NCBI GenBank assembly: GCA_025800145.1
Contig: JAOXSH010000056.1
Coordinates: 1 to 58,046, forward strand
Source: Cohaesibacter sp.
Lineage (GTDB): Bacteria; Pseudomonadota; Alphaproteobacteria; Rhizobiales; Cohaesibacteraceae
DNA length: 58,046 nt
Reading direction: 5' to 3'
In this document: one piece after another, positions 33,691 through 43,551 of the stretch
Layout: every line of letters begins with the position of its first letter
Position numbering within the stretch: the stretch's first letter is position 1
Position numbers and translations under genes: made by a program
Notes under the pieces: generated by a model
What the model was told of the DNA's origin: nothing
The model's database searches: none
What the model saw: only the letters and a program-made list of their open reading frames with translations

Positions 33691-35409
33691 ATGGCAATCC
33701 TTGATTTTTTGCTGAATTTGGCAGGCGCTACAATGTTGCTGCTTTTTGCCGTGCGCATGGTGCGTACCGGGATTGAGCGCAGCTATGGCGCTTCCTTTCA
33801 GCGTCTTTTGACACGCCATAAGAAACCAGCGAAAGCTGCGGTGGCCGGATTGGGGCTTGCTGTAATCTTGCAGAGTTCTGCCGCCGTTGCTTTGTTGGTT
33901 TCAGGATTTGCCTCCAGCTCACTTGTCGGTTTCAGCTCTGGCTTGGCGGCGGTTTTGGGCGCTGACTTGGGCTCTGCACTTGTTATTCAGATTTTGAGCT
34001 TCAAACTAGACTGGCTTATCCCGCTTTTTCTGGCGGTTGGTGGCTGGCTATTTGTGAAGGTGGAAGACACGCGCCCCCGGCAAATTGGCCGTATCCTGAT
34101 GGGCATTGCCTTCATTCTTTTGTCGCTTGAATTGCTGCGTGCAGCGATGATGCCCATTCGCGACAGCGCCTTTTTGCCTGCTATTGCCGGTTATCTGGCA
34201 AAGGATTATCTCACTGCCTTTTTTGTCGGGGCTGCTCTTGCCTTTGTCATGCATTCCAGTGTCGCAACCATTTTGATGTGTGTGACCCTTGTCAGCATGG
34301 ATGCTTTGCCTCTGACCGCTGGCATATCGCTGGTTCTGGGGGGCAATCTTGGCAGTGCTTTCATTCCTATCTGGTTGAGCCGTGGCGCAGAGATGGCCGG
34401 ACGGCGGATCCTGATCAGCAATCTTTTGCTGCGTGGCAGCTGGGCCTTTGTGGCGCTGGCTCTGATCAATAATTTGCCCATTTTGGACGCCCTGCCTGAC
34501 ATTCATGCCGGACAAATGCTGGTCAATGTGCATTTGGCCTTTAACCTGATTTTGCTGGTCAGTCTTGGTTTTCTTTCATGGCTGGAGCCTGTCATCATAC
34601 GGCTCTTTCCAGAGCGCTCGTCTCAAGAGCATGGTCAGGGCATTGGCCTTGTCCATTCTGCTCTTGATCAAGCCGTGCTGGGCACGCCTTCCCTTGCTTT
34701 TGCCAGTTTGAAGCGCGAAGTTTTGCGCATGTCTGATCTGGTTGACCGGATGATCCGTCCGGTTATGGATCAATATGAACAGGGGGATCTGGACAAGATA
34801 GAAGGGCTTGCTGCGCTGGATGAAAGCGTCAATCAAAGCTTGAGCGATATTCGCGCCTATGTTGCCGCTATGCCGCAAGATGATATGGGAAAGAAGCACA
34901 AGCGGCATATTCATAATCTGATGGATTATGCCATTGCGCTGGAAACCGCTGGCGATATTGTCGCCAAGCGGCTGGTGCCTCTGGCGCGTGAAAAGAGCAT
35001 TGAAAAGCTGGAATTTTCTGATGATGGCTGGGAAGAATTGGTCGGATTGCATGAAAAAGTCATGTCCAATATGGGCCTTGCTTCAAATGTTCTACTTTCT
35101 GGCGATATGGAAAGCGCCCGCTTGCTGGTTGCTGAAAAGAGCGAGGTGAAACGCTATGAGCGCAAAAGCCGCAAACAGCATCTCAAACGCTTGTCAGAAG
35201 GGGCCACAATGTCGTTTGACAGCAGTGACATTCATCTGGAGACCTTGCGGGCCTTGCAGGATTTTAACAGCCAGATTTCAACTGTGGCCTATCCTATCCT
35301 TTATCAGAAGGGACAATTGCTCGAAACGCGGCTGATTGAGAGCTTGCAGGAAAATGCCAAACATCTGCAAGACACTGACAGCCCCAAAAGCGCTCTTGGA
35401 AGCGCCTGA
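33691..35409 (+). CDS. Na/Pi cotransporter family protein with PhoU-like C-terminal domain
   Basis: The 572-aa protein has two inverted Na/Pi repeats in the membrane part (residues about 1-310). The repeat hallmark VILQSSAAVALLVSGF occurs in the first, and FVMHSSVATILMCVTLVSMD in the second. The C-terminal part (about 330-560) is helical and soluble, like PhoU, with tandem RMSDLVDRMIRPVMDQYE and LHEKVMSNMG segments. Homologues take up phosphate with sodium or regulate phosphate balance. I start at ATG 33691, with GGAAGGG at good spacing; the ATG 15 bp earlier abuts its own ribosome binding site. A bidirectional terminator follows. Confidence 0.9.
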   Translation: MAILDFLLNLAGATMLLLFAVRMVRTGIERSYGASFQRLLTRHKKPAKAAVAGLGLAVILQSSAAVALLVSGFASSSLVGFSSGLAAVLGADLGSALVIQILSFKLDWLIPLFLAVGGWLFVKVEDTRPRQIGRILMGIAFILLSLELLRAAMMPIRDSAFLPAIAGYLAKDYLTAFFVGAALAFVMHSSVATILMCVTLVSMDALPLTAGISLVLGGNLGSAFIPIWLSRGAEMAGRRILISNLLLRGSWAFVALALINNLPILDALPDIHAGQMLVNVHLAFNLILLVSLGFLSWLEPVIIRLFPERSSQEHGQGIGLVHSALDQAVLGTPSLAFASLKREVLRMSDLVDRMIRPVMDQYEQGDLDKIEGLAALDESVNQSLSDIRAYVAAMPQDDMGKKHKRHIHNLMDYAIALETAGDIVAKRLVPLAREKSIEKLEFSDDGWEELVGLHEKVMSNMGLASNVLLSGDMESARLLVAEKSEVKRYERKSRKQHLKRLSEGATMSFDSSDIHLETLRALQDFNSQISTVAYPILYQKGQLLETRLIESLQENAKHLQDTDSPKSALGSA

Positions 35410-35433
35410 TATAATGAGATAGGCACGAAATTG

Positions 35434-35476
35434 CAAAAAAATGGCCCCTCACTTTTGATTGTGAGGCGCCGTTTTT
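35434..35476. terminator. Bidirectional terminator between Na/Pi transporter and hemH
   Basis: GGCCCCTCAC (35443-35452) pairs with GTGAGGCGCC (35461-35470) with one mismatch. An A run precedes and a T run follows. Confidence 0.85.
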
Positions 35477-35497
35477 ATTCTGGCAGTCAGGTTATGC

Positions 35498-36526
35498 TCA
35501 AATCCAGCCCTGAAGCTCGTTCATAACCAGACTTTCAAGCATATCCATGCCCTCATCGCTGTCATTGAGGCATGGCAGGAACGCGAATTGTTCGCCGCCA
35601 TGCTCCTTGAAGATATCGCCATTTTCTCCGGCAATCTCTTCCAATGTTTCCAGACAATCGGCAGAAAATCCTGGTGTGAGAATGGCCAATTTCTTGACGC
35701 CTTCCCTAGCCAGACGCTCCACCGTTTTATCGGTATAGGGCTGGAGCCATTCTTCCGGACCAAAGCGGGATTGAAAGGTGGAGAGCATATAATCCTTATC
35801 CCATCCCATACTATCGCGCAACAAACGCGATGTTTTCATGCAATGGCAATGATAGGGATCGCCCATCTCGAAATAGCGTTTTGGCAAGCCATGATAGGAG
35901 GCCATGATTTTTTCTGGCACAAAGTCCAGTTTTGACAGGCTGTTTTTAACAGAGATCGACAAGGCTTTGATATAGGCAGGATTGTCATGATATGGCGGCA
36001 AGGTGCGCAAGGCCGGTTGCCAGCGCATGGTTTTGAGCACATCAAAGACCCTGTCATTGACTGTGGCCGTTGTCGCCGCTGCATATTGCGGATAAAGCGG
36101 CAACACCAGCAAGCGCTCCACCCCCTGCTCTGCCAGCCCTTCAATGCGCGATTTTATAGACGGTTTGCCATAGCGCATGGCCCAATCGACAACCACATGA
36201 GGCCCGCGTTTCTCCAGCCTTTGCGTCAGTTTCGCGCCCTGATCACGGGTGATGGTGCGCAAGGGCGATTCATTCAGCTCCTTGTTCCAAATTTCCTCGT
36301 AGGCCTTGCCCGATTTTTGCGGGCGCGTTTGAAGAATGATGCCATTGAGAATGGGCCACCATTTCCATTTTGGCTCTTCGATGACGCGCTGGTCTTCGAG
36401 AAATTCTTTCAAATAGCGGCGCATAGACCAATAATCTGTTCCATCTGGCGTGCCCAGATTGACCAACAGGATTCCGATCTTGCCATATTTGACAGGCGGG
36501 TGATTGTCTGGCCAGAAATCCGTCAT
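35498..36526 (-). CDS. hemH: Ferrochelatase
   Basis: The 342-aa enzyme inserts ferrous iron into protoporphyrin IX, the last step of protoheme synthesis. ILLVNLGTPDGTDYWSMRRY is the N-terminal signature. The metal-site His lies in IMASYHGLPKRYFEMGDPYH and the catalytic acidic cluster in GFSADCLETLEEIAGE. YHCHCMKTSRLL is near the membrane-facing lip. The start at ATG 36526 has AAGGA seven bases before it; an ATG five codons upstream lacks one. It is the only heme gene in the window. Confidence 0.96.
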   Translation of the reverse strand: MTDFWPDNHPPVKYGKIGILLVNLGTPDGTDYWSMRRYLKEFLEDQRVIEEPKWKWWPILNGIILQTRPQKSGKAYEEIWNKELNESPLRTITRDQGAKLTQRLEKRGPHVVVDWAMRYGKPSIKSRIEGLAEQGVERLLVLPLYPQYAAATTATVNDRVFDVLKTMRWQPALRTLPPYHDNPAYIKALSISVKNSLSKLDFVPEKIMASYHGLPKRYFEMGDPYHCHCMKTSRLLRDSMGWDKDYMLSTFQSRFGPEEWLQPYTDKTVERLAREGVKKLAILTPGFSADCLETLEEIAGENGDIFKEHGGEQFAFLPCLNDSDEGMDMLESLVMNELQGWI

Positions 36527-36769
36527 AAAGTGGTCCTTCATATTGCTTTTGCGTCAGTTTCAATGCCGCTCTGTCTTATTCTTTCCATCCAGAGAATGGA
36601 TTGATCTATGATTCCTCTTCCTCTACGAAGCCAAGAAGAAGACAGATCCCAAAGCCATCACATTTGCTGGACAGATATCAAAATTTATAGAGCATGGTCC
36701 TTAACTTGTGTCAAAAGCATCCTATCTCATGCCTGTCTTGCACCGACATGAAAGTTTGGTAATTCAAAC

Positions 36770-37210
36770 ATGTTTCTCACTGCCGATCTGTTGAGCCTGT
36801 TTTTGATCAGTTTTAGCGCTGCGACCCTTCTGCCCGGCGGCTCGGAAGTGGCCCTTCTGGCGCTATCGGCCGATGGCAGGCATGGGCCAGCCTTGCTGTT
36901 ATGTGTGGCAAGTCTCGGCAATATATTAGGCTCTGTTGTCAATTATTGGCTGGGGCGTGCAGCACTTGGTTTTCGTCATCATCGTCTATTTCCGGTCTCG
37001 CAACAACAATTGGACAAGGCTCAAAGCTATTTTTCACGCTGGGGACATTGGTCCTTGCTTTTGGCATGGATGCCAGTGATTGGTGACCCGCTGACAGTTG
37101 CCGCTGGTGCCATGCGCTGCTCTTTTCTTACATTCTGCCTTCTGGTCAGCCTTGGCAAGATTGTCCGCTATATGGCAATTCTGGGTCTCTTTACCCAGAT
37201 ATTTTCGTAA
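36770..37210 (+). CDS. YqaA-type DedA/SNARE-associated family membrane protein
   Basis: The 146-aa protein has four to five hydrophobic segments. LLPGGSEVALLALSADGRH at residue 20 is the YqaA-specific version of the family's first motif. SLGNILGSVVNYWLGRAALG and FSRWGHWSLLLAWMPVIGDP, then LTVAAGAMRCSFLTF, are the conserved DedA segments. The larger family includes polyprenyl-phosphate and lipid transporters; YqaA itself has no assigned substrate. It is convergent with the RND operon and shares its terminator. Confidence 0.87.
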   Translation: MFLTADLLSLFLISFSAATLLPGGSEVALLALSADGRHGPALLLCVASLGNILGSVVNYWLGRAALGFRHHRLFPVSQQQLDKAQSYFSRWGHWSLLLAWMPVIGDPLTVAAGAMRCSFLTFCLLVSLGKIVRYMAILGLFTQIFS

Positions 37211-37222
37211 AAATCTCAAAAG

Positions 37223-37249
37223 AAAAGGCGGAAGTTTCCCCCGCCTTTT
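37223..37249. terminator. Bidirectional terminator between yqaA-like gene and RND operon
   Basis: AAAAGGCGG (37223-37231) pairs perfectly with CCGCCTTTT (37241-37249). Confidence 0.9.
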
Positions 37250-37268
37250 GCTTTGTACAACATATGCT

Positions 37269-40200
37269 CTATTGCGCCGTTTCCGTATTTTTGACCTTGA
37301 AAAACAAGGCATAGAGCGTTGGCACCACAATCAGGGTCAAAAGAGTTGCAAAGGTCAGACCAAAAATGATGACCACAGCCAAACTTTTAAAGAAAGGATC
37401 CCAAAGCAAGGGCACAACGCCCAAAACCGTTGTCAAAACGCCAAGACTGACCGGTCGCACCCGGCTGACAGAGGCGTCAATCACCGCACTTAAACGTGGT
37501 TTGCCCTGTTCAATTTCCAGATCCGTCTGATCAATCAACACAATGGCATTTTTGATCAGCATACCTGTCAGGCTGAGGACAGCCAGAATGGCCATGAATT
37601 CCATAGCGGTGCCGGTCAGGATCAATCCCCAAATAACGCCAACGCCGATCAAAGGCACGGTCAGCCAGATAATCAGCGGCTGGCGAACAGCATTGAACAG
37701 CAAAAAGACCACCAGCACCATGGCACCAAATCCCAGCGGCATGGTGGAAGCAAGGCCTGCATTGGCTTCGGCGCTATCGCCAGACTGTCCGCCCCATTGC
37801 AAATGATAGCCGGTTGGAAGATCAAGAGCCTCGACCTTTGCCTTAATGCGATTGAACAAATCAGTTGCATTGTCTGAAGGGGCCGGATCGGCTTGCGCCT
37901 TAATGGCCAAAGCGCGATCTTCGCGCAGCAAACGCGCATTTTCAAATGTCGTTTCAAAGCGCTCAACCACTTGGGTTATGGGCACATATTGGCCGGTTGA
38001 CGCATTGAAAATCTGAATGGATTTCAAGCTCTGCGCGCCTTTGCGGTCGGCCTCCAGGGGGCGGAAGATTATCTGTTTCAAATCCTCTGCATCGCGATAG
38101 ATACCGATAGCTGTACCGGAAAAATGACCTGCAATGGCTTTGGTGATATCGCCTTGTGTCAGGCCAAGACGGCGCATATTTTCTTCGCGAATGCGGGGCT
38201 TGATCACCTTGACCATTTCTCGCCAATCATCCTTGATGGCAACGGCCCCTGCCTGCGCATAAATCTGCTTTGTCCGCTCGGCCAATTGCCGCAAAATGAC
38301 AGGATCCTGTCCGGTGAATTTGGCCTCAATCAGGCTGCCGCCGCCGGGACCGAGATTGAATTTCCAGACCTTGGTAAAGGCTTGTGGGAAATTGCTTTCG
38401 ATATATTCGCGCACGCTGGTCAATAAAGGCTCGATGGCCTCATATCCTTCGACATCAACCAGAATCTGGCCATAGGCAGCATCGTCACTTCCGCCATCAT
38501 AGACCAGCATGAAACGGGGATGACCGCCGCCTATCATACGATTGGTGCCGGTCACGCCTTGCAAGCTGCGGATATGGTCAGCAATTTTGGCCGTCTCGTG
38601 TTGGGTTTTTTCAATATCCGTGCCTTGGGGCAGATAATAATCGACCACAAATTGCGCCCGTGTTGACGCAGGAAAGAAGCCTTGCTTCATGAACGGCGTT
38701 GCAGCCAAGGACAGCCCAAACAGGCCAAATGCCAGCAGGATGGTGGCAAGGCGATGCTTTAATGCCAGTGCCAGCATTTTGCGATAGCCACCCAGCAAGA
38801 TGCCTTCGTTAGCTTCCTGCTCACCTTCTGTTGCTTTTTCATTTTTCAGCATCAATGTGCAGTAATAGGGGGTCAGCCAGATCGCAATCAGCCAGCTAAA
38901 CAGCAGGGCAATGGAAATAGTCCAGAACAAAGACCCGGCATATTCACCCGTATTGTCAGGAGAAAAGCCGATGGGTGAGAAAGCCAGAAAGCCGACAATG
39001 GTACCACCAAGCAAAGGCCATTTTGTTTGATTGACCACTGCAATTGCTGCACTGGCTGGGCTTTCGCCCTTATGGATACGCACCAAGGTGCCCTCCACCA
39101 CCACGATTGCATTATCCACCAACATGCCAAGCGCAATGATCAGCGCTCCCAAAGAAATGCGCTGCATATCCAAGCCATAGAGCTTCATGCCAAACAATGT
39201 ACCCGCAACGGTGACAAGCAGGATACCGCCCATAAGAAGACCCGAACGCACGCCCATGAAGAGCAACAAGGTGCCAACCACAATTGCCAATGCCATCAGC
39301 ACATTGAGGACAAAATCATCAACCGAGATACGCACACTCTCGCTTTGCTCCGAAATGGGGATGATCTCAATTCCCAAGGGGCGCTGATTTTCCAAATCCT
39401 TGATGCGCGCCCGCACGGCATCGCCCATCTTCACCACATTGCCGCCAAGGATGTTGGAAATTGCCAATCCTATAGCAGGTTTGCCGTCTCTATAGAGGCG
39501 TTTTCCAATTGGGTCTTTTATGCCAAGTGTGACTGTTGCGATATCTTTCAAGCGGAATGAGCGGCCGCCTTTGGGGTCTGAAATGACCAGCTCTTCCAAT
39601 GCCTTTAGCGAGGAGACGGCGGCACCTGCACGAAACTCGATGCGCAAATTTCCTGCTTTGACATTGCCGCCAGAGACGACCAGATTTTGCCCTTCCAGTA
39701 CTTGGGCAATCTGTCCTGAAGAGAGGCCAAGCTGAATGAGGCGTGAAGGCTGGTAATTGATATAGACCCGCTCTTGTGGGCTGCCAACCAGAATGACCTT
39801 TGAGACACCTTCGACCAGCACCAATTCGCGCTGCAAGCTTTTTAGATAGTCGTGAATTTCGGACAGGGAATAGCCATCCCCCGTAACCGCATAATATTGC
39901 GCATAAACATCGCCATAATCATCATAGACTTGCGGCATTCCGGCATTGGGCGGCAATTGGCGCTCTGTATCTGAAATTTTGGCGCGAAGCTGGGTGAATT
40001 TTTGCGCCAGAACATCCCGCGTTTTGGCGCTGGCAATGGTGAATTCTACCGTGACTTGCGACAGGCCCGCAGAGGATGTGGATTTTACCTCTTTCACACC
40101 AGACAATTGCTGAATGGCCGTTTCAATCACATCGGTGACTTCCTCGGCCACTTCCCCAGCTGATGCGCCAGAATAAGGCGTGATGACCTGAGCGGAGCGG

Positions 40201-40325
40201 ATGATAAATTCCGGGTCTTCAAAGCGCGGCAATGATGTATAGGCAACGTAACCGGCAAGCAGAATGACCAAAGTGAGCAATGCGCTGACAAGCCGTTTCT
40301 CAATCGCAAATCTGGCAAGATCCAT
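37269..40325 (-). CDS. RND-family efflux permease (AcrB-like)
   Basis: The 1018-aa inner-membrane pump has the usual length and twelve-helix, two-repeat layout. The N-terminal FAIEKRLVSALLTLVILLAG is TM1. TM4 carries the proton-relay region as ALGMLVDNAIVVVEGTL, with Asp-Asn where AcrB has Asp-Asp. The second repeat has VLSLTGMLIKNAIVLIDQTD. FEDPEFIIRSAQVITPYSGA is the porter start. This type of pump, with the single-gene adaptor upstream, usually exports organic compounds rather than metals; the CusA Met relay is not seen. The start is four bases after the adaptor stop, so they are co-expressed. No outer-membrane channel gene is adjacent. Confidence 0.95.
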   Translation of the reverse strand: MDLARFAIEKRLVSALLTLVILLAGYVAYTSLPRFEDPEFIIRSAQVITPYSGASAGEVAEEVTDVIETAIQQLSGVKEVKSTSSAGLSQVTVEFTIASAKTRDVLAQKFTQLRAKISDTERQLPPNAGMPQVYDDYGDVYAQYYAVTGDGYSLSEIHDYLKSLQRELVLVEGVSKVILVGSPQERVYINYQPSRLIQLGLSSGQIAQVLEGQNLVVSGGNVKAGNLRIEFRAGAAVSSLKALEELVISDPKGGRSFRLKDIATVTLGIKDPIGKRLYRDGKPAIGLAISNILGGNVVKMGDAVRARIKDLENQRPLGIEIIPISEQSESVRISVDDFVLNVLMALAIVVGTLLLFMGVRSGLLMGGILLVTVAGTLFGMKLYGLDMQRISLGALIIALGMLVDNAIVVVEGTLVRIHKGESPASAAIAVVNQTKWPLLGGTIVGFLAFSPIGFSPDNTGEYAGSLFWTISIALLFSWLIAIWLTPYYCTLMLKNEKATEGEQEANEGILLGGYRKMLALALKHRLATILLAFGLFGLSLAATPFMKQGFFPASTRAQFVVDYYLPQGTDIEKTQHETAKIADHIRSLQGVTGTNRMIGGGHPRFMLVYDGGSDDAAYGQILVDVEGYEAIEPLLTSVREYIESNFPQAFTKVWKFNLGPGGGSLIEAKFTGQDPVILRQLAERTKQIYAQAGAVAIKDDWREMVKVIKPRIREENMRRLGLTQGDITKAIAGHFSGTAIGIYRDAEDLKQIIFRPLEADRKGAQSLKSIQIFNASTGQYVPITQVVERFETTFENARLLREDRALAIKAQADPAPSDNATDLFNRIKAKVEALDLPTGYHLQWGGQSGDSAEANAGLASTMPLGFGAMVLVVFLLFNAVRQPLIIWLTVPLIGVGVIWGLILTGTAMEFMAILAVLSLTGMLIKNAIVLIDQTDLEIEQGKPRLSAVIDASVSRVRPVSLGVLTTVLGVVPLLWDPFFKSLAVVIIFGLTFATLLTLIVVPTLYALFFKVKNTETAQ

Positions 40326-40329
40326 CTGC

Positions 40330-41619
40330 TTAGTCCCCGATTTGCGTTACAGGAGCGACCGTCTGGCCTGCTTGCAGAGCGGAAATGCCTGCACTGGCAA
40401 TCACCTCGCCCGGTTTCAAGCCTTTTCGGATCTCAACCATGGCCGCTGTGATTTCCCCCGCTGTCACGCTGCGCTTGATGACTTTATTGTCCTTCTGCAC
40501 GATCCAGACAAAAGCGCTACCGTCAGGCGCGGAGGCAAGAGCAGTGATGGGAATGGACAGGGTGGTTTTTCCTAATAATTTTTCAACCACCCAGATCCGC
40601 CCTGTCATGCCGGGCAAAATGGTAATGCCTTGAGGCGGTTTCATGCTGACACGCGCCCGAAATGTTTGGGTTGCGGCATCTGCCTGCGTTGAAAAGTCAA
40701 CCAGCATCACTTCAAATCTCTGATCGGGCAAAGCATCCAGTGTGGCTTGCACCTGTGGATGCTTTTCGCTGGAAAAGCGGGCAACGTCACTTGCCGGAAT
40801 ATCGAGCACCAAATCCAGACGATCAAGCTTTTGCAAAATAGCGACAGGCTCTTTTGCCTGCACATTGACAAAATTATCCAGCACACGTTTGGCAATCACC
40901 CCAGAAAATGGCGCGCGCAAGGTGGCATCGGCCAGATTGTTTTGAGCGGCCTGAATTTGTGCGTTTAAGCCTTTGATACCGGCTTCCTGAGCGCTGATTT
41001 CCTCGGGGCGAGACCCTGCTTGCCCCTTGATCAATTCCTGATGGCGGCTTTCCAGCTCCGCTTTTGCCACTGTCAGGGCCGTTGTGTCATTATCCAGTTG
41101 CGCTTTGGTGATGACACCTTTTTTGAAAAGGGTTCTGGAGCGCTCAAGCTGTTGCTCGGCGGCGGTTGTTTTGGCCATGGCAGCGGCTTGTGCAGCTTGC
41201 AAAGCGGCAACATCTTCAGGCCTTGCGCCGCTGGTCATGGCCGCCAAATTGGCCTCTGCCTGATCCAGTTGGCTTTGCAATTGTGCAATCTGGTTTTCCA
41301 GATCTCGTGTATCGAGCTTGGCTATGATCTGATCTTTTTCCACCTGTTGGGCCGCACGGATGGGCAATTCAATGATTTGTCCGGAAACACGAAAGGATAA
41401 ATCAGCCTGTTGAGCTGGGAGCACCGTTGCCGGATAGTCGCGCCGGATGGCTGCATCAGTGGGGGCTATAGTGAATGTTTTGACCGGTCGAATTTGCGCC
41501 TGTGCATTTTTGTTCTGGCCCTCACCCTGATCGCAAGCAGAGAGCAAACCGGTGAGCAAGAGCATCGTGCCAAGGGATGCTGCCTTTGGCAAAGCCGGAA
41601 TGGATGAGAACAAGCGCAT
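40330..41619 (-). CDS. RND efflux periplasmic adaptor (membrane fusion) lipoprotein
   Basis: The 429-aa protein has a lipoprotein signal ending in LTGLLSAC, with Cys29 as lipidation site. The barrel-sandwich half motif VSGQIIELPIRAAQQVEKDQ is followed by a long alpha-hairpin (about residues 105-225, rich in Ala/Gln) and the second half motif TLRAPFSGVIAKR. PGMTGRIWVV lies in the beta-barrel. The protein links the RND pump to an outer-membrane channel. GGAGAAACGCCC precedes the ATG. It is the first gene of the two-gene operon; the LysR gene upstream is on the same strand and is not the usual divergent regulator. Confidence 0.94.
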   Translation of the reverse strand: MRLFSSIPALPKAASLGTMLLLTGLLSACDQGEGQNKNAQAQIRPVKTFTIAPTDAAIRRDYPATVLPAQQADLSFRVSGQIIELPIRAAQQVEKDQIIAKLDTRDLENQIAQLQSQLDQAEANLAAMTSGARPEDVAALQAAQAAAMAKTTAAEQQLERSRTLFKKGVITKAQLDNDTTALTVAKAELESRHQELIKGQAGSRPEEISAQEAGIKGLNAQIQAAQNNLADATLRAPFSGVIAKRVLDNFVNVQAKEPVAILQKLDRLDLVLDIPASDVARFSSEKHPQVQATLDALPDQRFEVMLVDFSTQADAATQTFRARVSMKPPQGITILPGMTGRIWVVEKLLGKTTLSIPITALASAPDGSAFVWIVQKDNKVIKRSVTAGEITAAMVEIRKGLKPGEVIASAGISALQAGQTVAPVTQIGD

Positions 41620-41764
41620 GGGCGTTTCTCCAACGGTTTTGAAAATACAAGTTTATTCTTTTTTAGGCCTATTTCCGAGATGTGAGTCTTTGTACCGGAT
41701 ATAGTTTCATGCTTGCGCATTTTTATGTCTACAACAAGACTTAACAACACCAAAATCAGAACAA

Positions 41765-42685
41765 TTACGAAAAAACACTTATTTTCTGTAACCACTCAAC
41801 CATATGTCTTAAAGCCTGACTTTGCTGTGCCCGGCGTGGATAGACCAGATAAAAGTCTTCTTCATTGCGCCAAATCATAGAGCCGACCGGGAGCAGAGAC
41901 CCCAGTGCGATTTCCCGCTCGACCAGAATTTGAGGGGCCAACACCACCCCTTGGCCAGCAACAGCTGCTTCAATTGCCAAGGCGGTTTGATTGAAATGCA
42001 AATGTTGTCGCGCAGAGGCTGTCTCGCTGTGTGGTTTTTCTGCTGTCATTTGGCTTTCACGCAGCATTGCCCAATAGGATGGCCAATGATTATGGGCATC
42101 GGTCAATAAAGGGATATGGTGCGCGCAACTGGCATCCAGCCCTTGCTGCAAGTCAGGATGATGCTCAAACAAGGAAGGCGCAGCATAAGCTCTGATCTCC
42201 ATTGGCAAGAAAGGCTCCACCCTCAAGCTTTTTGCAAAAGGCGGCTTGGTCAGACGGATGGCCAAATCCGCCTCCTGTCGATCAAATTCCGATAGTTTTT
42301 CTGTTGCCAGAATTTTGACATCAATCTCAGGATATTGATGTGTGAAGCCGCTAAGTCTGGGCATTAGCCACTTTGTGGCCAAGGATGGGGTAAGGCTCAG
42401 GGTCAAGCTTTGGGACTGGGTTTCTATATCCTTGCTGGCTTCCAAAATGATATCAAGCGCTTGGGCTATTTCCTGATGATAGCGTTTACCTTGCGCGGTT
42501 AGAGAGAGGCCTCTTGCTTTTCGTTCAAACAAGTCCTGCCCCAGATACGCTTCCAGACCGCGCACTTGTTGCGCAACAGCTCCTTGGGTCAGATGCATTT
42601 CTTCTGCGGCCAGACGAAAATTCAAATGGCGCGCGGCTGCCTCAAACATGGGTAAGGCTTTGAGCGGAGGCAAAGGTTTTTTCAT
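41765..42685 (-). CDS. LysR-family transcriptional regulator
   Basis: The 306-aa protein has an N-terminal HTH (LKALPMFEAAARHLNFRLAA, then HLTQGAVAQQVRGLEAYLGQ) and a substrate domain with SLTPSLATKWLMPRLSGF, the GcvA-like subgroup. It is divergent from the SDR gene, with 134 bp between start codons, a classic LysR-target arrangement. The RND operon lies downstream on the same strand after 145 bp. The start at ATG 42685 fits the HTH position. Ligand is unknown. Confidence 0.9.
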   Translation of the reverse strand: MKKPLPPLKALPMFEAAARHLNFRLAAEEMHLTQGAVAQQVRGLEAYLGQDLFERKARGLSLTAQGKRYHQEIAQALDIILEASKDIETQSQSLTLSLTPSLATKWLMPRLSGFTHQYPEIDVKILATEKLSEFDRQEADLAIRLTKPPFAKSLRVEPFLPMEIRAYAAPSLFEHHPDLQQGLDASCAHHIPLLTDAHNHWPSYWAMLRESQMTAEKPHSETASARQHLHFNQTALAIEAAVAGQGVVLAPQILVEREIALGSLLPVGSMIWRNEEDFYLVYPRRAQQSQALRHMVEWLQKISVFS

Positions 42686-42819
42686 AACATATCCATTTTC
42701 AGCAGCCACTGGACTCAAGACAGTAATTTTTCTATTGGCTTATTTTACAAAAACTGGCTGGTTCTGGCTAGGCATAAGCGGCACACTCTTCTCTATATCC
42801 ATGTTGCAAGGAGTGTTTT

Positions 42820-43530
42820 ATGTCACATGATATGACAAAAGTTGCCTTAATCACTGCTGGCGGCAGTGGTATGGGCGCTGCCAGTGCAAGAGCCTTGCAT
42901 GATGCAGGTTATCAGGTTGGGATTTTATCATCGTCCGGCAAGGGAGAAGCCTTGGCCAAGGAATTGGGCGGCTTGGGAGTGACCGGCTCTAATCAATCCA
43001 TTGCCGATTTGCAGAAGCTGGTTGACGGCGCAATGGAGCAATGGGGGCGCATTGATGTGTTGGTCAATAGCGCCGGTCATGGTCCACGCGCACCCTTATT
43101 GGAGCTGAGTGATGAGGATTGGCATAGCGGCATGGATGTCTATTTTCTCAATGCTGTAAGGCCCACTCGGCTTGTCACGCCGATTATGGAGCAACAAGGC
43201 GGTGGCGTGATCTTGAATATCTCCACCTTTGCCGCCTTTGAACCCGATCCAACCTTTCCCACCTCTGGCGTGGCACGCGCGGGACTGGCGGCTTTCACCA
43301 AATTGTTTGCCGATCACTATGCCGCCAAAAATATTCGCATGAATAATGTTTTGCCCGGCTTTATCGACAGTTTGCCTGAGCGCGAAGTGTTCAAAGCCCG
43401 TATTCCCATGGAACGCTATGGCACCATGGATGAGATTGGCAAAACGATCGCTTTTCTTGCCTCTGATGGTGCGGGTTATATCACCGGCCAGAATATTCGG
43501 GTGGATGGCGGCATCACCCGCTCTGTTTAA
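42820..43530 (+). CDS. SDR-family oxidoreductase lacking the canonical YxxxK pair
   Basis: The 236-aa protein has the Rossmann motif ITAGGSGMGAASARAL (TGxxxGxG-like) at 11-26 and the NSAG motif at 83-86. The expected catalytic Ser is Ser135 in LNISTFAAF. The site of the YxxxK pair reads S149-G-V-A-R153, so Tyr and Lys appear replaced by Ser and Arg. VLPGFIDSLPE and ITGQNIRVDGGI are standard C-terminal motifs. GGAGTGTTTT precedes the ATG. Fold is certain; dehydrogenase activity is doubtful. The divergent LysR gene suggests control by that regulator. Confidence 0.88.
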   Translation: MSHDMTKVALITAGGSGMGAASARALHDAGYQVGILSSSGKGEALAKELGGLGVTGSNQSIADLQKLVDGAMEQWGRIDVLVNSAGHGPRAPLLELSDEDWHSGMDVYFLNAVRPTRLVTPIMEQQGGGVILNISTFAAFEPDPTFPTSGVARAGLAAFTKLFADHYAAKNIRMNNVLPGFIDSLPEREVFKARIPMERYGTMDEIGKTIAFLASDGAGYITGQNIRVDGGITRSV

Positions 43531-43551
43531 GAAATTGTCTTAAAGCCTGAT

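Noticed and set aside
37269-41619. Reading the RND pump as a CusA/CzcA metal exporter belonging to the metal locus
   Set aside because: The heavy-metal RND signatures (Met relay, CzcA-type TM4 DFG motif) are absent, and the adaptor is a general lipoprotein type.
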